NCBI GenBank assembly: GCA_965221845.1
Contig: OZ244919.1
Location: forward strand, 1,302,001 to 1,366,000
Direction: 5' to 3'
Length of the DNA stretch: 64,000 nt
Origin: JAJEFO01 sp965221845
GTDB taxonomy: Bacteria > Pseudomonadota > Alphaproteobacteria > Rhodobacterales > Rhodobacteraceae
In this document: positions 18,350 to 27,299 of the stretch, piece by piece
Position numbering within the stretch: the first letter of the stretch is position 1
How the letters are laid out: the number at the start of each line of letters is the position of its first letter
The notes under the pieces: model-generated
What the model saw: only the letters and a program-made list of their open reading frames with translations
Told to the model about the DNA's origin: nothing
The model's database searches: none
Position numbers and translations under genes: made by a program

Positions 18350-19791
18350 CTCGCATGTTCAGCGAACCGGCAATGACCAAGGAGGTGGCTGTGGAAAAGT
18401 CGGGGGCGGATTCCTGTGGAAAAGCCGTTCCTTGCCTCCCGGCGCCCTCCCGGTCGATGCCGGGTCCGGGACCCCCTCCGCCCGGCCGGGCGGAGGGGGT
18501 GCGGGGCCTGGCCCCGCAGGACGGGCCGGACCGGAGCGGCCCTGGATCGCGCGAGCGGATCCGTCGACGAGCGTGGTCGGCCCGCCCTCCCGTTGGCCTC
18601 CCGGGTCCCGATGGACGCCGGGTCCGGGAACCGGACCGTCGCGAGGACAGGAGCGGGAGACATGACCACCGCAGCTGCGGGAATCGACGTGAGCAGGAAG
18701 TCGCCGGACATCCGCCCGGGCGGGCGGGATCACGCCGCCACCAACGACACGGACGGGTTCCGCAAGGTCGCCCGCCTCCCGGGGAAGGGAATGCGGAGCG
18801 GGCCGTCCCGGAGGCCACGGGACGGATGCACCGGGCCCTCCTGCAGTCGCTGCATGACAGGGGCTTCAAGGTCGTCGTGGCGACCCGCGCCAGTCCCGGG
18901 ACTTCGTCAGGGCCGGCGGCGAGCTGGCGAAGGCCGACAGGGTCGACGCGCGCGTGCCGGCCGCCCTGCGCGCCGCGTTCCCGGACATGGCGCCCACCGC
19001 GCCGGCCGACGTCACCGTCGACAGGCTCCGCGACATGCTCGTGCTGCGGGAGGCCCTCGTCGACCGGCGCGCGGAACTGAAGGCGGTCCCGGGCGAGGTC
19101 GGAGAGCCGGACGCGGACGGCCCCGTCCGGAGGGTGCTGGAGGAACTGGACGGCGCCGTCGCCGCGTCCGGCCGGCGGATCGAGGAACTTGTCAAGGGCT
19201 CGGAGGGCCTGGCGGAGAGCTGCGGCATCCGGCCCCGGTGCCGGGCATCGGCCCGGTCACGGCCGCGTCCCCGGTCGCCCGGGCGGGCGGGCCGGGCGCG
19301 ATCGGCAACCGCCGGGCCGCCGCCCCGGTCGGCGTCGCCCCCTTCGCCCGCGACAGCGGCACCCTCAGGGGCGGGCGCCACATGACCGGCGGGCGGCGGC
19401 GTCCGAGGGACGTCCTGTACATGGCGGCGATGGCGGCCTGCATGTCCGATCCCGACATGATGGAGAGGCACGGCCGGCTCCGGGAAAGGGGCAGGCACCA
19501 CAAGGTCGCCGTGACCGCGGTCATGCGGAAGCTCGTCGTCACCGCGAATGCGCTGCTCCGCGACCGGCGCACCTGGGAGGACAGGTCGGCGGCCGCCGCC
19601 TGACGCCCGGACGGGCCGCGCCCCCCGGCGGCCCGCCGGGGCCCGAAGGGAACCAGCCGTCCGGCCGCGCCCTTGCGGCCGGGCCGCCTGCCCCTGCCCG
19701 GACGGCCGCCGGAATGTGGACAGGCTGTGGAAAACCCCGGTCCCGGCACCCGGAAAAGGCCGGATCCGGGCTTGACCCAAGACATGGATGC
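18350..19791 (+). mobile_element. IS110-type element (type B) nested inside element A
   Basis: Comparison with the uninterrupted element A copy at 46,609-48,334 shows a continuous match up to GTCCAGACTC and again from TGTCCGGTTCGG; the bases between are the insert. Left end begins near TCGCATGTTCAGCG and right end near CCCAAGACATGGATG. It carries its own plus-strand transposase, now frameshifted. Exact ends are uncertain by a few bases. Confidence 0.75.
18662..19603 (+). pseudogene. IS110-family transposase (element B), frameshifted
   Basis: Pieces in three frames together give an IS110/IS1111-type transposase: MTTAAAGIDVSRK (first catalytic Asp region), HRALLQSLHDRGFKVVV in another frame, RLRDMLVLREALVDRR in a third, then back to the first frame for VPGIGPVTAA, GVAPFARDSGT, and RRRPRDVLYMAAMAAC to a stop after LRDRRTWEDRSAAAA. 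These are the DEDD N-terminal domain and the C-terminal transposase_20 domain. At least two indels inactivate it. Confidence 0.78.
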
Positions 19792-19984
19792 TGTCCGGTT
19801 CGGTCTGCCGGCCTGTGTGCCGGCCCCGTGACCACGGTGCCCGGTTCGGGCGGTGCGACGTTCCGGGGGGCGGGACCCATCTGTGCGGACGGTGCCGCTG
19901 CCTGAGGCCGCGGCGAACCATGCTCCAACACGGTCACACGCCCTGCCCGGGATCCCCGAGGGCCCCGTCGGGCCGCCCGGGTGT

Positions 19985-21184
19985 TCCGGTCTTCCTTCCT
20001 CCCGTGCCTTCGACAGGACGGCGCCCTCGGGCACCGGCCCTGTCGTGGCGAACCGCCCGGCGCCACGAGCAGCCTGCGCGCCAGCGCCACGATCCCGCGC
20101 TTCCCCGACCGCCCGTCGCGGGCGCTGACGTACCCGCGGAACCACCCCGACAGCGCGCTGTCCGGCTGGTGGCGGAGCCAGCGCCAGGCCATCTGCACGA
20201 GGTGCTTTCGCAGCATCGGGCTGCCGGCCTTGCCGGTGCCCTGGTCATGGTCCACGGCGCCGCTCGCCCACGGCACCGGCGCCAGCCCGGCCATGCCCGC
20301 CAGCTCGCGCCGGTTGCGCAGGTCCCGGTACAGGAGCTCCGCGCCCGGCAGCAGCGCGTCGTTCGGCCCGATCCCCCGCAGCCGGACCAGAACCGCAGCG
20401 TGGCGGGCATGCGCCGGCACGGCGGCCTCCGCGCCACCGTCCTCGGGGACGTCACGCGCCTCCCGCGCCGCCGCCTTCTCGGCCTCCACCGTCCGCAGCT
20501 CGGCCACGCCCGGCTCCAGGCGGCCGGGGATGCCCGCCACCTCCGCCAGGAGCCCCGGCGGCAGCGCCGTGCCGTAGCCCGTCACCGTCCCGGCGAGCCG
20601 GTCCCGGAACCCCGCCTTCGCCGGATCCCCGGGCGGCACGCCGTGCAGCCGCAGAAGCCCCGCGACCGCGCTCGCCAGCCGCAGCCGCTCCTTCACGAGC
20701 CGCTCGCGCCTGCGCAGGAGACGCTTCGCGTCCTCCTCGGCGACCGTCGGCACCCGCACCGGCGACATCGCGTCCCGGTCGCCGCCGTCCCGGGCCACGG
20801 GCGCGCGGACCGTCTTCCCCGCGTCGATCCTGTCCGTCTTCGCCTTCTTCCTGCGCCGGACCACCTCGAGGCTCGCCGGGTCGCAGACCACCACCTCCAG
20901 GTCCTCGCCCTCGAGCCGTCCTGCCAGCCGGAACCTCTCGTACCCTGCCTCGCAGACCGGCATCACGCGGACGTCGCCGCCGGAGACGGCGGCGGCCCGC
21001 GCCCGCGCCTGCCCCAGCTTCGCCAGCAGGCCGTCCGCGTCCAGAGCGGCGCCAGCCTGTGCAGGCCTGTCCGCGACGCGTCCGCCGGATCGCCCGCCGC
21101 GAGGATCCAGCTCGTGCCGCCCGCTTCCAGCGCCGCATGCACCGTGGCAGTCTCCCCGTCGGAGGGGGTGCTTGAGCCGATCAT
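19985..21184 (-). pseudogene. IS110-family transposase (element A copy 1), frameshifted
   Basis: The start MIGSSTPSDGETATVHAALE matches copy 2, then a frameshift near 21,050 moves the family match to another frame: VMPVCEAGYERFRLAGRLEG, VVVCDPASLEVV, KTDRIDAGKTVR and later LVRLRGIGPNDALLPGAELL, MAGLAPVPWASG and GSPMLRKHLVQMAWRWLRH. The C-terminal tail (FATTGPVPEGAVLSKA) is in yet another frame, a shift shared with copy 2, and the stop has been lost. Confidence 0.78.
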
Positions 21185-21306
21185 CTCTCTCCTTTCGATC
21201 GGCAAGGGGTGCCGCCTGTCGGCCCCCTTGCCACCAGATGTTGATGCCCTGACGTCTCCTGGAACGAATCGCCCCCAAGGGCAATTCCCGATCAGGCTCA
21301 TGGCAT

Positions 21307-21717
21307 CTGGTCTGCTGCGATCCGCCCTGCCTGCGCGCCACCCGCCGCTCGCGGCGGCGCTACCGCTTCGACTGGTCCGAGGCCGACCATGCGGCGTTCC
21401 CGGACCGGCTGAAGGCGCTCCCCTGCAGGGCGATGGCGTCGGGACATCCCTCGGCGCTCTACGACGAGGCGCTGTCCGGCTGGCGGCGGCTGGAGATGCA
21501 GATGATGACGCACGGCGTCGTCCGCACCGAGGTCGTCTGGTTCAACTTCGCGCCCGACCGGGTGCACTGGGCCAGCTGCGCCGGGCGGAACTTCACCGAC
21601 CGCCAGCGCATCAGGCGCAAGGCTGCCAACTGGGGCCGGATGTACAAGGCAATGCCGCCCGGCGAGCGGCTGGCGGTGCTCGCCGCCGTCATGGCCGCCG
21701 AGGCGGACATGACATGA
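21307..21717 (+). pseudogene. DNA adenine methylase (D12 class), C-terminal part
   Basis: Reading resumes right after the IS110-type element with VCCDPPCLRATRRSRRRY, the catalytic motif IV region, followed by HPSALYDEALSGWRRLEMQ, WFNFAPDRVHWAS, GRNFTDRQRIRRKAANWG and a normal C terminus ending in a TGA. Motif IV reads DPPC instead of DPPY, so the catalytic aromatic residue is lost, consistent with drift after disruption. Joined to 17,941-18,197 the gene would encode about 220 residues. Confidence 0.8.
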
Positions 21718-23159
21718 GCGGCATCGGACCGGCTGGCGGCGGCGATCCGGCCCCGGACGTCCTCAAGCTCTGGCTCGAGCCCTTCCGGGCGCTTTTCACC
21801 GCTCCGACCCGGACTCTCGCCCTGACCCTGGTCATGGGCGCCCTGCCGGCACCGGGAAAGCGAACGGTGACGTCCTGCCTGCGCATGACCGGACGGGCCA
21901 TGGCCGCCAGCTTCGGCTGCCATCACCAGGTCCTCAACCGCGCCCGCTGGACCCCGCGCAAGGTCTCCCGGCGGCTGATCCTGCTCCTGACCGGGCAACT
22001 GCTCGACAGGGACGGGCCGGTCATCATCGGACTCGACGACACCATCGAGCGGCGATGGGGCCCGCGCATCAGCGCACGCGGCATCTGCCGCGACCCCGTC
22101 CGCTCCAGCCGCGGTCACTTCGTCAAGGTCAGCGGTCTGCGCCGGCTCAGCTTCATGCTGCTGACGCCGCTGCCCTGGCTGCCCGGAATCAAGGCCCTGC
22201 CGTTCCTGACGCTGCCGGCGCCGTCGGAAAGGCGGGCGGAAAGACAGGGACTTCGGCACAAGCCGCTGACCGAACGAGCGCGCCAGGCCATGCTGCTGAT
22301 CCTCAGATGGCTGCCGGACCGCTCCGCAATCCTCGTCGGCGACAGCAGCTTCGGAACCCATGAACTCGCCCACGCCGTCAGCGGCAAGGCAACGCTGATC
22401 AGCCGGCTGCGGCTCGATGCCAGCCTGTTCGCGCCGCCGGAGCCGCGCAAGACCGGCGACAAGGGGCGGCCGCCAATCAAGGGAAAGCCTTTGCCCAAGC
22501 TCCGCACGCGCCTCGACGACCCCGACGCCGCCTGGACCCCGACCGCGGTCGGGAACTGGTACGGGGGCAAGAAAAACAGGACACTCGAGATCCTCTCCGG
22601 AACAGCGCTCTGGCACCGCTCCGGCACGCCGCCCAAATCCATCCGCCGGGTGCTGGTCAGGGACCCGGACGGCGAGCGCGAGCCGCAGGCCTTCTTCAGC
22701 ACCGACCCCGGCATCGAACCCGAGAAGATCATCAGCATCTTCGTGCGCCGCTGGCAGATCGAGGTCACATTCCAGGAAGCCCGCGCCCATCTCGGCGTGG
22801 AAACCCAGCGCCAATGGTCCGACCTCGCCATCGAAAGAACCACTCCTGCCCTGCTCGGCCTCTACAGCCTCGTCTGCCTGTGGGCCGGCGGCATCCTCGC
22901 CAGAAGCCCGCATCCCTTCAAGGCCGCATGGTATGAAAAGACCCTCTTCACCTTCTCCGACGCCATCGCCGCCGTCCGCACCGAGATCTGGCTCGACTGC
23001 ATTTTCCAACGCTCCCCGCCAAACCCGGAGCGACAGGAAATTCCACCGCCCGAGACCGCCAGAAGCCTCGTCTGCGGTCTCGCAGACGAAAACGACCTGC
23101 CCACGGTGCCAACAGGCAAAGTGAAACGCATGATCGAGACGCTATGCTATGCCGCATAA
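21714..23159 (+). CDS. DDE transposase, IS701-like
   Basis: This intact 481-residue ORF is a DDE-superfamily transposase. The first catalytic Asp lies in VIIGLDDTIERRWG, the second in ILVGDSSFGTHELAHA and the Glu in RRWQIEVTFQEARAHLG, which is followed by VETQRQWSDLAIERTTPALLG. RDPVRSSRGHFVKVSGLR is another family block. The chosen ATG overlaps the stop of the methylase remnant. I cannot see clear terminal inverted repeats, though the element must end within the 100 bases before tRNA-Phe. The family (IS701/IS4-like) is inferred from motif layout. Confidence 0.82.
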   Translation: MSGIGPAGGGDPAPDVLKLWLEPFRALFTAPTRTLALTLVMGALPAPGKRTVTSCLRMTGRAMAASFGCHHQVLNRARWTPRKVSRRLILLLTGQLLDRDGPVIIGLDDTIERRWGPRISARGICRDPVRSSRGHFVKVSGLRRLSFMLLTPLPWLPGIKALPFLTLPAPSERRAERQGLRHKPLTERARQAMLLILRWLPDRSAILVGDSSFGTHELAHAVSGKATLISRLRLDASLFAPPEPRKTGDKGRPPIKGKPLPKLRTRLDDPDAAWTPTAVGNWYGGKKNRTLEILSGTALWHRSGTPPKSIRRVLVRDPDGEREPQAFFSTDPGIEPEKIISIFVRRWQIEVTFQEARAHLGVETQRQWSDLAIERTTPALLGLYSLVCLWAGGILARSPHPFKAAWYEKTLFTFSDAIAAVRTEIWLDCIFQRSPPNPERQEIPPPETARSLVCGLADENDLPTVPTGKVKRMIETLCYAA

Positions 23160-23256
23160 ATGAACAAAGTCGAGCTTAGGGGCTGACCTGAAAGCCATGT
23201 TTGCACCATAATGCTCTTTGGGCGCCGTTCGGGAATTCCCGGCAATGCGCGAAGCT

Positions 23257-23331
23257 TGGTGCCCGGGGGCGGAATCGAACCACCGACACGAGGATTTTCA
23301 GTCCACTGCTCTACCCCTGAGCTACCCGGGC
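23257..23331 (-). tRNA. tRNA-Phe (GAA)
   Basis: The minus strand folds as a full cloverleaf: acceptor GCCCGGG paired with CCCGGGC, D arm AGCTCAGGGGTAGAGC, anticodon loop CTGAAAA with GAA anticodon, T arm GGTTCGAATCC-type and an encoded CCA end. All stems pair. An IS-type transposase gene ends about 100 bases away. Confidence 0.95.
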
Positions 23332-23414
23332 ACGGATGCGGCGCCTGACGCTCGGTCAGGTCGGTGCCTTCTAGGGCCTGCGCCGGCGCCTGTCCAGTGC
23401 GTCGCGCCCGGAAT

Positions 23415-23597
23415 CTACTGCCGTGCCTCCCCGTCCCGGGGAAGGCCGACGCCCTCGAACCCTTCCGGCAGGTCCTCGTCGCAGGGAACGGAATAGGAGC
23501 CGCTGAGCCAGCGCCACAGATCCAGGTCCGCGCAACGCTTCGAGCAGAACGGGGCATGCCCAGTCTCGGGGGTTTTCCGGCAGATGGGGCAGCTCAC
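23415..23597 (-). CDS. yacG: DNA gyrase inhibitor/zinc protein YacG
   Basis: This 60-residue zinc protein has the YacG pattern CPICRK (CxxC) followed by FCSKRCADLDLWRWL (CxxxC and the conserved DL..W). In E. coli YacG binds GyrB and blocks DNA binding by gyrase. The GTG start overlaps the stop of the RNase gene (GTGA), so it is translationally coupled as the last gene of the infA-maf-RNase operon, an arrangement common in Rhodobacterales. Confidence 0.9.
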   Translation of the reverse strand: MSCPICRKTPETGHAPFCSKRCADLDLWRWLSGSYSVPCDEDLPEGFEGVGLPRDGEARQ

Positions 23598-24622
23598 GCC
23601 ATGGCCTCGCTCAAGGGAAGGCGCTCGCGCTTGCGCAGGCACTCCAGATGGCCGAGAGGCGTCCATCCAACAAGCGTCGTGTCAACCGGACAGGCGCGAA
23701 AGGCCGATCTGGCCGCGTCTTCGACGCGGCGACGGTCGCGCCGTGCCAGCGGAGCAGGGTCGATCACGACCTGACCGCCCAGGCCGCGCAGCCGAAGCGC
23801 GCGCGGCAGGGCGCGAAGGGCCGCGAGATTCGCTCTGAGCCCCGCCGCGGCCGAACCGTTACCGCCGGAATTCACGTCCACCGCGACGAGGGCGCGGGTG
23901 GGCTCGACGACTAGGGAGCCCTCGCCCAGCACGACCTGCGAAGGCCGCGCCGCATCGATCATCTCGTCCACGCCGAGCCGCGCAAAGCTTCCCGTCAGGC
24001 CGTCAAGGACGTCTGGCCGCGGCCAGTCCCGAAGCGCCAATTCCCGTGCCGAGGGACCGTCGAGAAGCCGCGCAGGCTTGCCGGAACGGGACATGCTCAA
24101 GACACTTGCGGCGATATCAGCCAGACAGGAGATCTCCTTCAGCATGTCCGCGTCGTCGGCCGCATCGGCCGCGGTTCGCAGGACAAGGCCGGTGCCTTTC
24201 GCAAGCTCGACTCCGTCAAGAAACTCTCGAAGCGCCGCCCTGCGCCCGCCATCAATGATCGCCCTCGAGACGTTTCGCCCCGGCACGCCCGGAGTCAGAA
24301 TCGCATGACGGCCCTTGAAGAGAACCCTGAGCGTCGCAGGAGGGGCCTTTTCGCGCTCGGCAAAGGCCGTAACCTGAGCGAGCACGGTTTCTCCCTGCGC
24401 AACTCCCCTTGCCTGCCGGAGAAACAACGACCCGTCGGGCGTCTCGAGAATCATGCCCCCCTGCCCCTTCATGGGTCGCCCCGCCTTCGCGCGATAGACG
24501 GCACCCGGCCGGATTCGGCCGGGCGGCGGGTCAACCAGAAGGTCGTCCAGTTCCCCGTCAACCATCCTGGCCGCCGCCTGGCGGCCAGCGATCCGGTCCA
24601 TTGCAATGACGCTGCCCTTCAC
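23594..24622 (-). CDS. ribonuclease E/G family protein (short form)
   Basis: The 342-residue product resembles the catalytic domain of RNase E/G. GRNVSRAI and the two metal-site segments ALVAVDVNSGGN and LGGQVVIDP correspond to the two catalytic aspartates of RNase G/E. It is shorter than RNase G and the S1 domain looks reduced, as in the short RNase homologues of Rhodobacterales. It probably cleaves structured RNA, but the substrate is unknown. The GTG start overlaps the maf stop by four bases (GTGA), which decides the start over the ATG 21 bases downstream. Confidence 0.85.
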   Translation of the reverse strand: MKGSVIAMDRIAGRQAAARMVDGELDDLLVDPPPGRIRPGAVYRAKAGRPMKGQGGMILETPDGSLFLRQARGVAQGETVLAQVTAFAEREKAPPATLRVLFKGRHAILTPGVPGRNVSRAIIDGGRRAALREFLDGVELAKGTGLVLRTAADAADDADMLKEISCLADIAASVLSMSRSGKPARLLDGPSARELALRDWPRPDVLDGLTGSFARLGVDEMIDAARPSQVVLGEGSLVVEPTRALVAVDVNSGGNGSAAAGLRANLAALRALPRALRLRGLGGQVVIDPAPLARRDRRRVEDAARSAFRACPVDTTLVGWTPLGHLECLRKRERLPLSEAMA

Positions 24623-25209
24623 GACCGCTTCAATACCGGGATTCCGGACGCCGCCAGCAATCTTGACGTCTCGTGAACCGGCAATCCCATGATCGCGCTG
24701 TAAGATCCCGCGATCCACGGAATGAACGCGCCCGCAGGGCCTTGTATCGCGTAGGCGCCCGCCTTCCCCCGCCAGTCCCCGGTGTCAAGATACCCTGCAA
24801 GTTCGCTCCCGCACAAACGCTGCATCCTCACCGTGCTGACGACATCGCGCATCGCCAGGCCGTCGTCGGACAGGACGGCGACCGCGGTGTGAACCTTGTG
24901 ACGCCGGCCGGAAAGCAAGCGCAGGAAGCGCTCTGCCTCGCAGCGGTCCAGCGGCTTGCCAAGGATGCGTCTTCCGACCGCCACGACGGTATCGGCCGCC
25001 AGCACGACCTCGCCGTCCAGCCGGGTGACAGACTCCGCTTTTTCCTCCGTCACGCGCAGGCAATAGGCACGCGGCAGTTCTCCCGCTCTCGGGATCTCGT
25101 CAACGTCCGCGGGGCGCACGTCCTGCGGCGTGACGCCAAGCTGGGCGAGCAATGCAAGCCGTCTGGGCGAAGCCGACCCGAGAACGAGACGTGGGCGCGA
25201 GGCACTCAC
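24619..25209 (-). CDS. maf: Maf-family nucleoside triphosphate pyrophosphatase
   Basis: This 196-residue protein hydrolyses non-canonical or modified NTPs to NMP plus PPi. Maf motifs are clear: LVLGSASPRRLALLAQLG at the N terminus (substrate loop), VVLAADTVVAVGRRILGKP, the S-G-R segment LLSGRRHKVHTAV, and YAIQGPAGAFI near the C terminus. The start is GTG, overlapping the infA stop by GTGA. It is the second gene in the infA operon. Confidence 0.93.
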   Translation of the reverse strand: MSASRPRLVLGSASPRRLALLAQLGVTPQDVRPADVDEIPRAGELPRAYCLRVTEEKAESVTRLDGEVVLAADTVVAVGRRILGKPLDRCEAERFLRLLSGRRHKVHTAVAVLSDDGLAMRDVVSTVRMQRLCGSELAGYLDTGDWRGKAGAYAIQGPAGAFIPWIAGSYSAIMGLPVHETSRLLAASGIPVLKRS

Positions 25210-25424
25210 TTGAAACGATAGTTGATCCGGCCCTTCGACAGGTCGTAAGGCGTCATTTCCACCTGCACCCGGTCGCCTGCAAGAACCCGGATTCGGTTCT
25301 TGCGCATCTTGCCCGCCGTATGCGCGATGATCTCATGGCCATTCTCAAGCTCGACCCGGAAAGTCGCGTTGGGCAGAAGCTCCTTGACGACACCGGGAAA
25401 TTCGAGCAGTTCCTCCTTGGCCAT
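25206..25424 (-). CDS. infA: translation initiation factor IF-1
   Basis: This 72-residue OB-fold protein is IF-1, which binds the 30S A site during initiation. The sequence MAKEELLEFPGVV, then NATFRVELENGHEIIAHTAG and KMRKNRIRVLAGDRVQVEM is diagnostic. A strong AGGAGG lies 6 nt upstream of the ATG. It leads the operon infA-maf-RNase-yacG with overlapping stop/start codons. Confidence 0.98.
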   Translation of the reverse strand: MAKEELLEFPGVVKELLPNATFRVELENGHEIIAHTAGKMRKNRIRVLAGDRVQVEMTPYDLSKGRINYRFK

Positions 25425-25527
25425 GCTTCCTCCTGTCCTGGCTGCCTGATCGTCAGGCGCGGCGACTATGTGTGGTGGCCGGGCGCGAATCAAGCCCCAA
25501 TTCGCATCAGCACCTGAACAGCAACTG

Positions 25528-25989
25528 TCATGCGGCCGTGCCCGCAGGCGGGCCGAAGCGCTCGAGAATCCGCGTCCTGATCTGATCGCGCGCCTCGCGA
25601 TAGCCCTTGAGCTTCTCGTCCCTCGTCTCGCCCAGCCCGGTGGGATCCAGCACGGGCCAGTACTCGACCTCGAGATGAAAGTAGCGGGTCAGCTCCAGAG
25701 CCCTTCTCTGCGAGGCCGGACTCAGTGCGACGACAAGGTCGAATGCTGCAAGGTCGTCGCCCCACTCCTGCATTTCGTCGAAGCTCCGCGAGCGATGGCG
25801 GGCAAGCTCGATGCCGATTTCCTCGCATGCCGCGATCGAGAACCCGTCAATCTCCATGTCGTTGTGGACGCCCGCGGACTGCACGTAGATCGCCTGGCCG
25901 TAGAACTTCTTCATCATTCCCTCGGCCATGGGCGAGCGAACCGCATTGTGATCGCAGCAGAACAGGACCGAGCCGGGATGGTCCGCCAC
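25528..25989 (-). CDS. low-molecular-weight phosphatase family protein
   Basis: The 153-residue product has the phosphatase/arsenate-reductase fold: the P-loop is FCCDHNAVRSPMAEG near the N terminus (C-x5-R), followed by YVQSAGVHN and, near the C terminus, YWPVLDPTG with the general-acid Asp region. It may be a protein tyrosine phosphatase or a related hydrolase; arsenate reduction is not indicated. The start is a GTG only 4 nt after the UPF0262 stop, so the two are co-transcribed. Confidence 0.87.
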   Translation of the reverse strand: MADHPGSVLFCCDHNAVRSPMAEGMMKKFYGQAIYVQSAGVHNDMEIDGFSIAACEEIGIELARHRSRSFDEMQEWGDDLAAFDLVVALSPASQRRALELTRYFHLEVEYWPVLDPTGLGETRDEKLKGYREARDQIRTRILERFGPPAGTAA

Positions 25990-25993
25990 CGGG

Positions 25994-26473
25994 TCAGGCT
26001 CCGAAATGGAGGACGCAGATCAGGGTGAACAGGCGGCGCGCCGTGTCGACGTCAAGCTCGACCTTGCCGTCAAGGCGCTCCTCGAGAATTCGGGCACCCT
26101 CGTTGTGGATCCCGCGTCTTGCCATGTCGATGGCCTCGATCCGGCCCGGAGGAAGGCGCTTCACCGCATCGAAATAGCTCTCGCAGATCTGGTAGTAGTC
26201 CTTCACGACCTGACGAAACGGTCCCAGCGAAAGGCGGAACTCTGCGGCAGGCCTGTTCGATTCCGTGCGAACGTCGAAGACGAGAAGCCTGTCGTAGATG
26301 GAAAGCTGAAGCCGATAGGGGCCCGCCGGCGCCTCGCGCGCGTCCGTCGCCGTGATCGCGAACGAGTTTTCCTCCAGCAGATCGAAGATCGCCACGCGAC
26401 GCTCCTTCTCGATCTCCGGCGTTGGAGGCGGAAGCGCGCTGTCATCGATCTCTATGTGAACGATCCGTGACAT
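25994..26473 (-). CDS. UPF0262 family protein
   Basis: This 159-residue protein belongs to the uncharacterised UPF0262 family of alphaproteobacteria: ENSFAITATD, PYRLQLSIYDRLLVFDV, LGPFRQVVKDYYQICESY, IEAIDMARRGIHNEGA and the C-terminal DTARRLFTLICVLHF are conserved blocks. Function is unknown. It is the first gene of the unit that continues into the phosphatase and probably infA. Confidence 0.92.
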   Translation of the reverse strand: MSRIVHIEIDDSALPPPTPEIEKERRVAIFDLLEENSFAITATDAREAPAGPYRLQLSIYDRLLVFDVRTESNRPAAEFRLSLGPFRQVVKDYYQICESYFDAVKRLPPGRIEAIDMARRGIHNEGARILEERLDGKVELDVDTARRLFTLICVLHFGA

Positions 26474-26769
26474 CGTGGCCGAGATACGGCAAGCGCCGGC
26501 TTTTTCAACAGCAAACAGGCCAGAGCAATCGCATCAGGAGTTTCAGGAGACTTTGAGTCAAGAACAAATAACGAACGGCATGATGCATGCCGCTGACATT
26601 CAAGGCCGGATTTGGAAATGCCTGGAAGGATCCGGACACGCCCCGCTTTCGGGTGTAGTTCAGATTTTGACTCCGGCGGTTCTTTTACGCCATCCATGCG
26701 GCGTGCCGTGCAAGTGCAGGGCAAGCCGGCCGGCGGCGCGCGTTGAGGCAAGATACAGGAGCGAGAGCC

Positions 26770-27260
26770 ATGGCAAGGGACGCAGGGAACAAGGGGCGCC
26801 GCCATCCGGACGCGGCGGATTGTCCGGAGGGCCTTCCTGGGGACGAGGCGGCGGCGCATCCGCCGCTGGTCCGCAGGCACGCGGGCGGCCACACGCGATG
26901 CTGGATCGAGGGGGGCGAGATGCGCAGCCGCGACGTCGCGGGGGACGGCACGCCGGAGGCGCTGCCGGGGCGGTCCCGTCGGAGTTCGGTCCGCTGCCGC
27001 CGCGGCTGGCGGCGGGCCCGGGCTCGGGGGTTCCGGACCCGGACGGCGGCGGGCGGGCGCTCCGGGACGCCTCGCCGGGCGGCGGCGCGGCGGGGCCTGC
27101 ACGACGCGGGCGGGCCCGTCGTCGTCTCCGACGGGGCGGACTGGATCCCGAACGCCTGCGAGGAGCTCTTCGGGGGCCGGAAGGCCGCCTTCGTGCTCGA
27201 CATGTGGCATTCCCTTGAATGCGCGTCGGACGCGGTGAAGGCGATCCTGCCGCCGGGGCG
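26770..27260 (+). pseudogene. decayed DDE transposase (ISKra4-like?)
   Basis: The best-preserved part is VVVSDGADWIPNACEELFGG followed by FVLDMWHSLECASDAVKAIL, which looks like the second-Asp region of an ISKra4-type or similar transposase where D-G-A-x-W-I precedes a D-x-x-H block. Upstream segments are scrambled by frameshifts and the C-terminal part is unreadable. Family assignment is tentative. Confidence 0.45.
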
Positions 27261-27299
27261 GAACGGGACCGGCGGTTCGCGGAGGCGAGGCGGGCGCCA

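Larger units (their letters stand above)
18198..21306 (-). mobile_element. IS110-type element (type A, copy 1) inserted in methylase gene
   Basis: Its left end starts CTTATGAGCCCCGGTGCTG and its right end finishes at CTCATGGCAT; both ends recur in copy 2 (46,609-48,334), which fixes the boundaries within one or two bases. The flanking methylase sequence shares only the dinucleotide CT at both sides. A second, different IS110-type element (about 18,350-19,791) sits inside it, so the element is a nested stack. Its transposase is on the minus strand and broken. Confidence 0.8.

Noticed and set aside
18198..21306. Composite transposon carrying the methylase
   Set aside because: The methylase parts lie outside and on both sides of a single IS insertion, so it is an interruption, not cargo.
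23594..24718. Upstream extension of the RNase gene to 24,718
   Set aside because: The extension lies inside maf in another frame; the GTGA overlap at 24,619-24,622 gives a better start.
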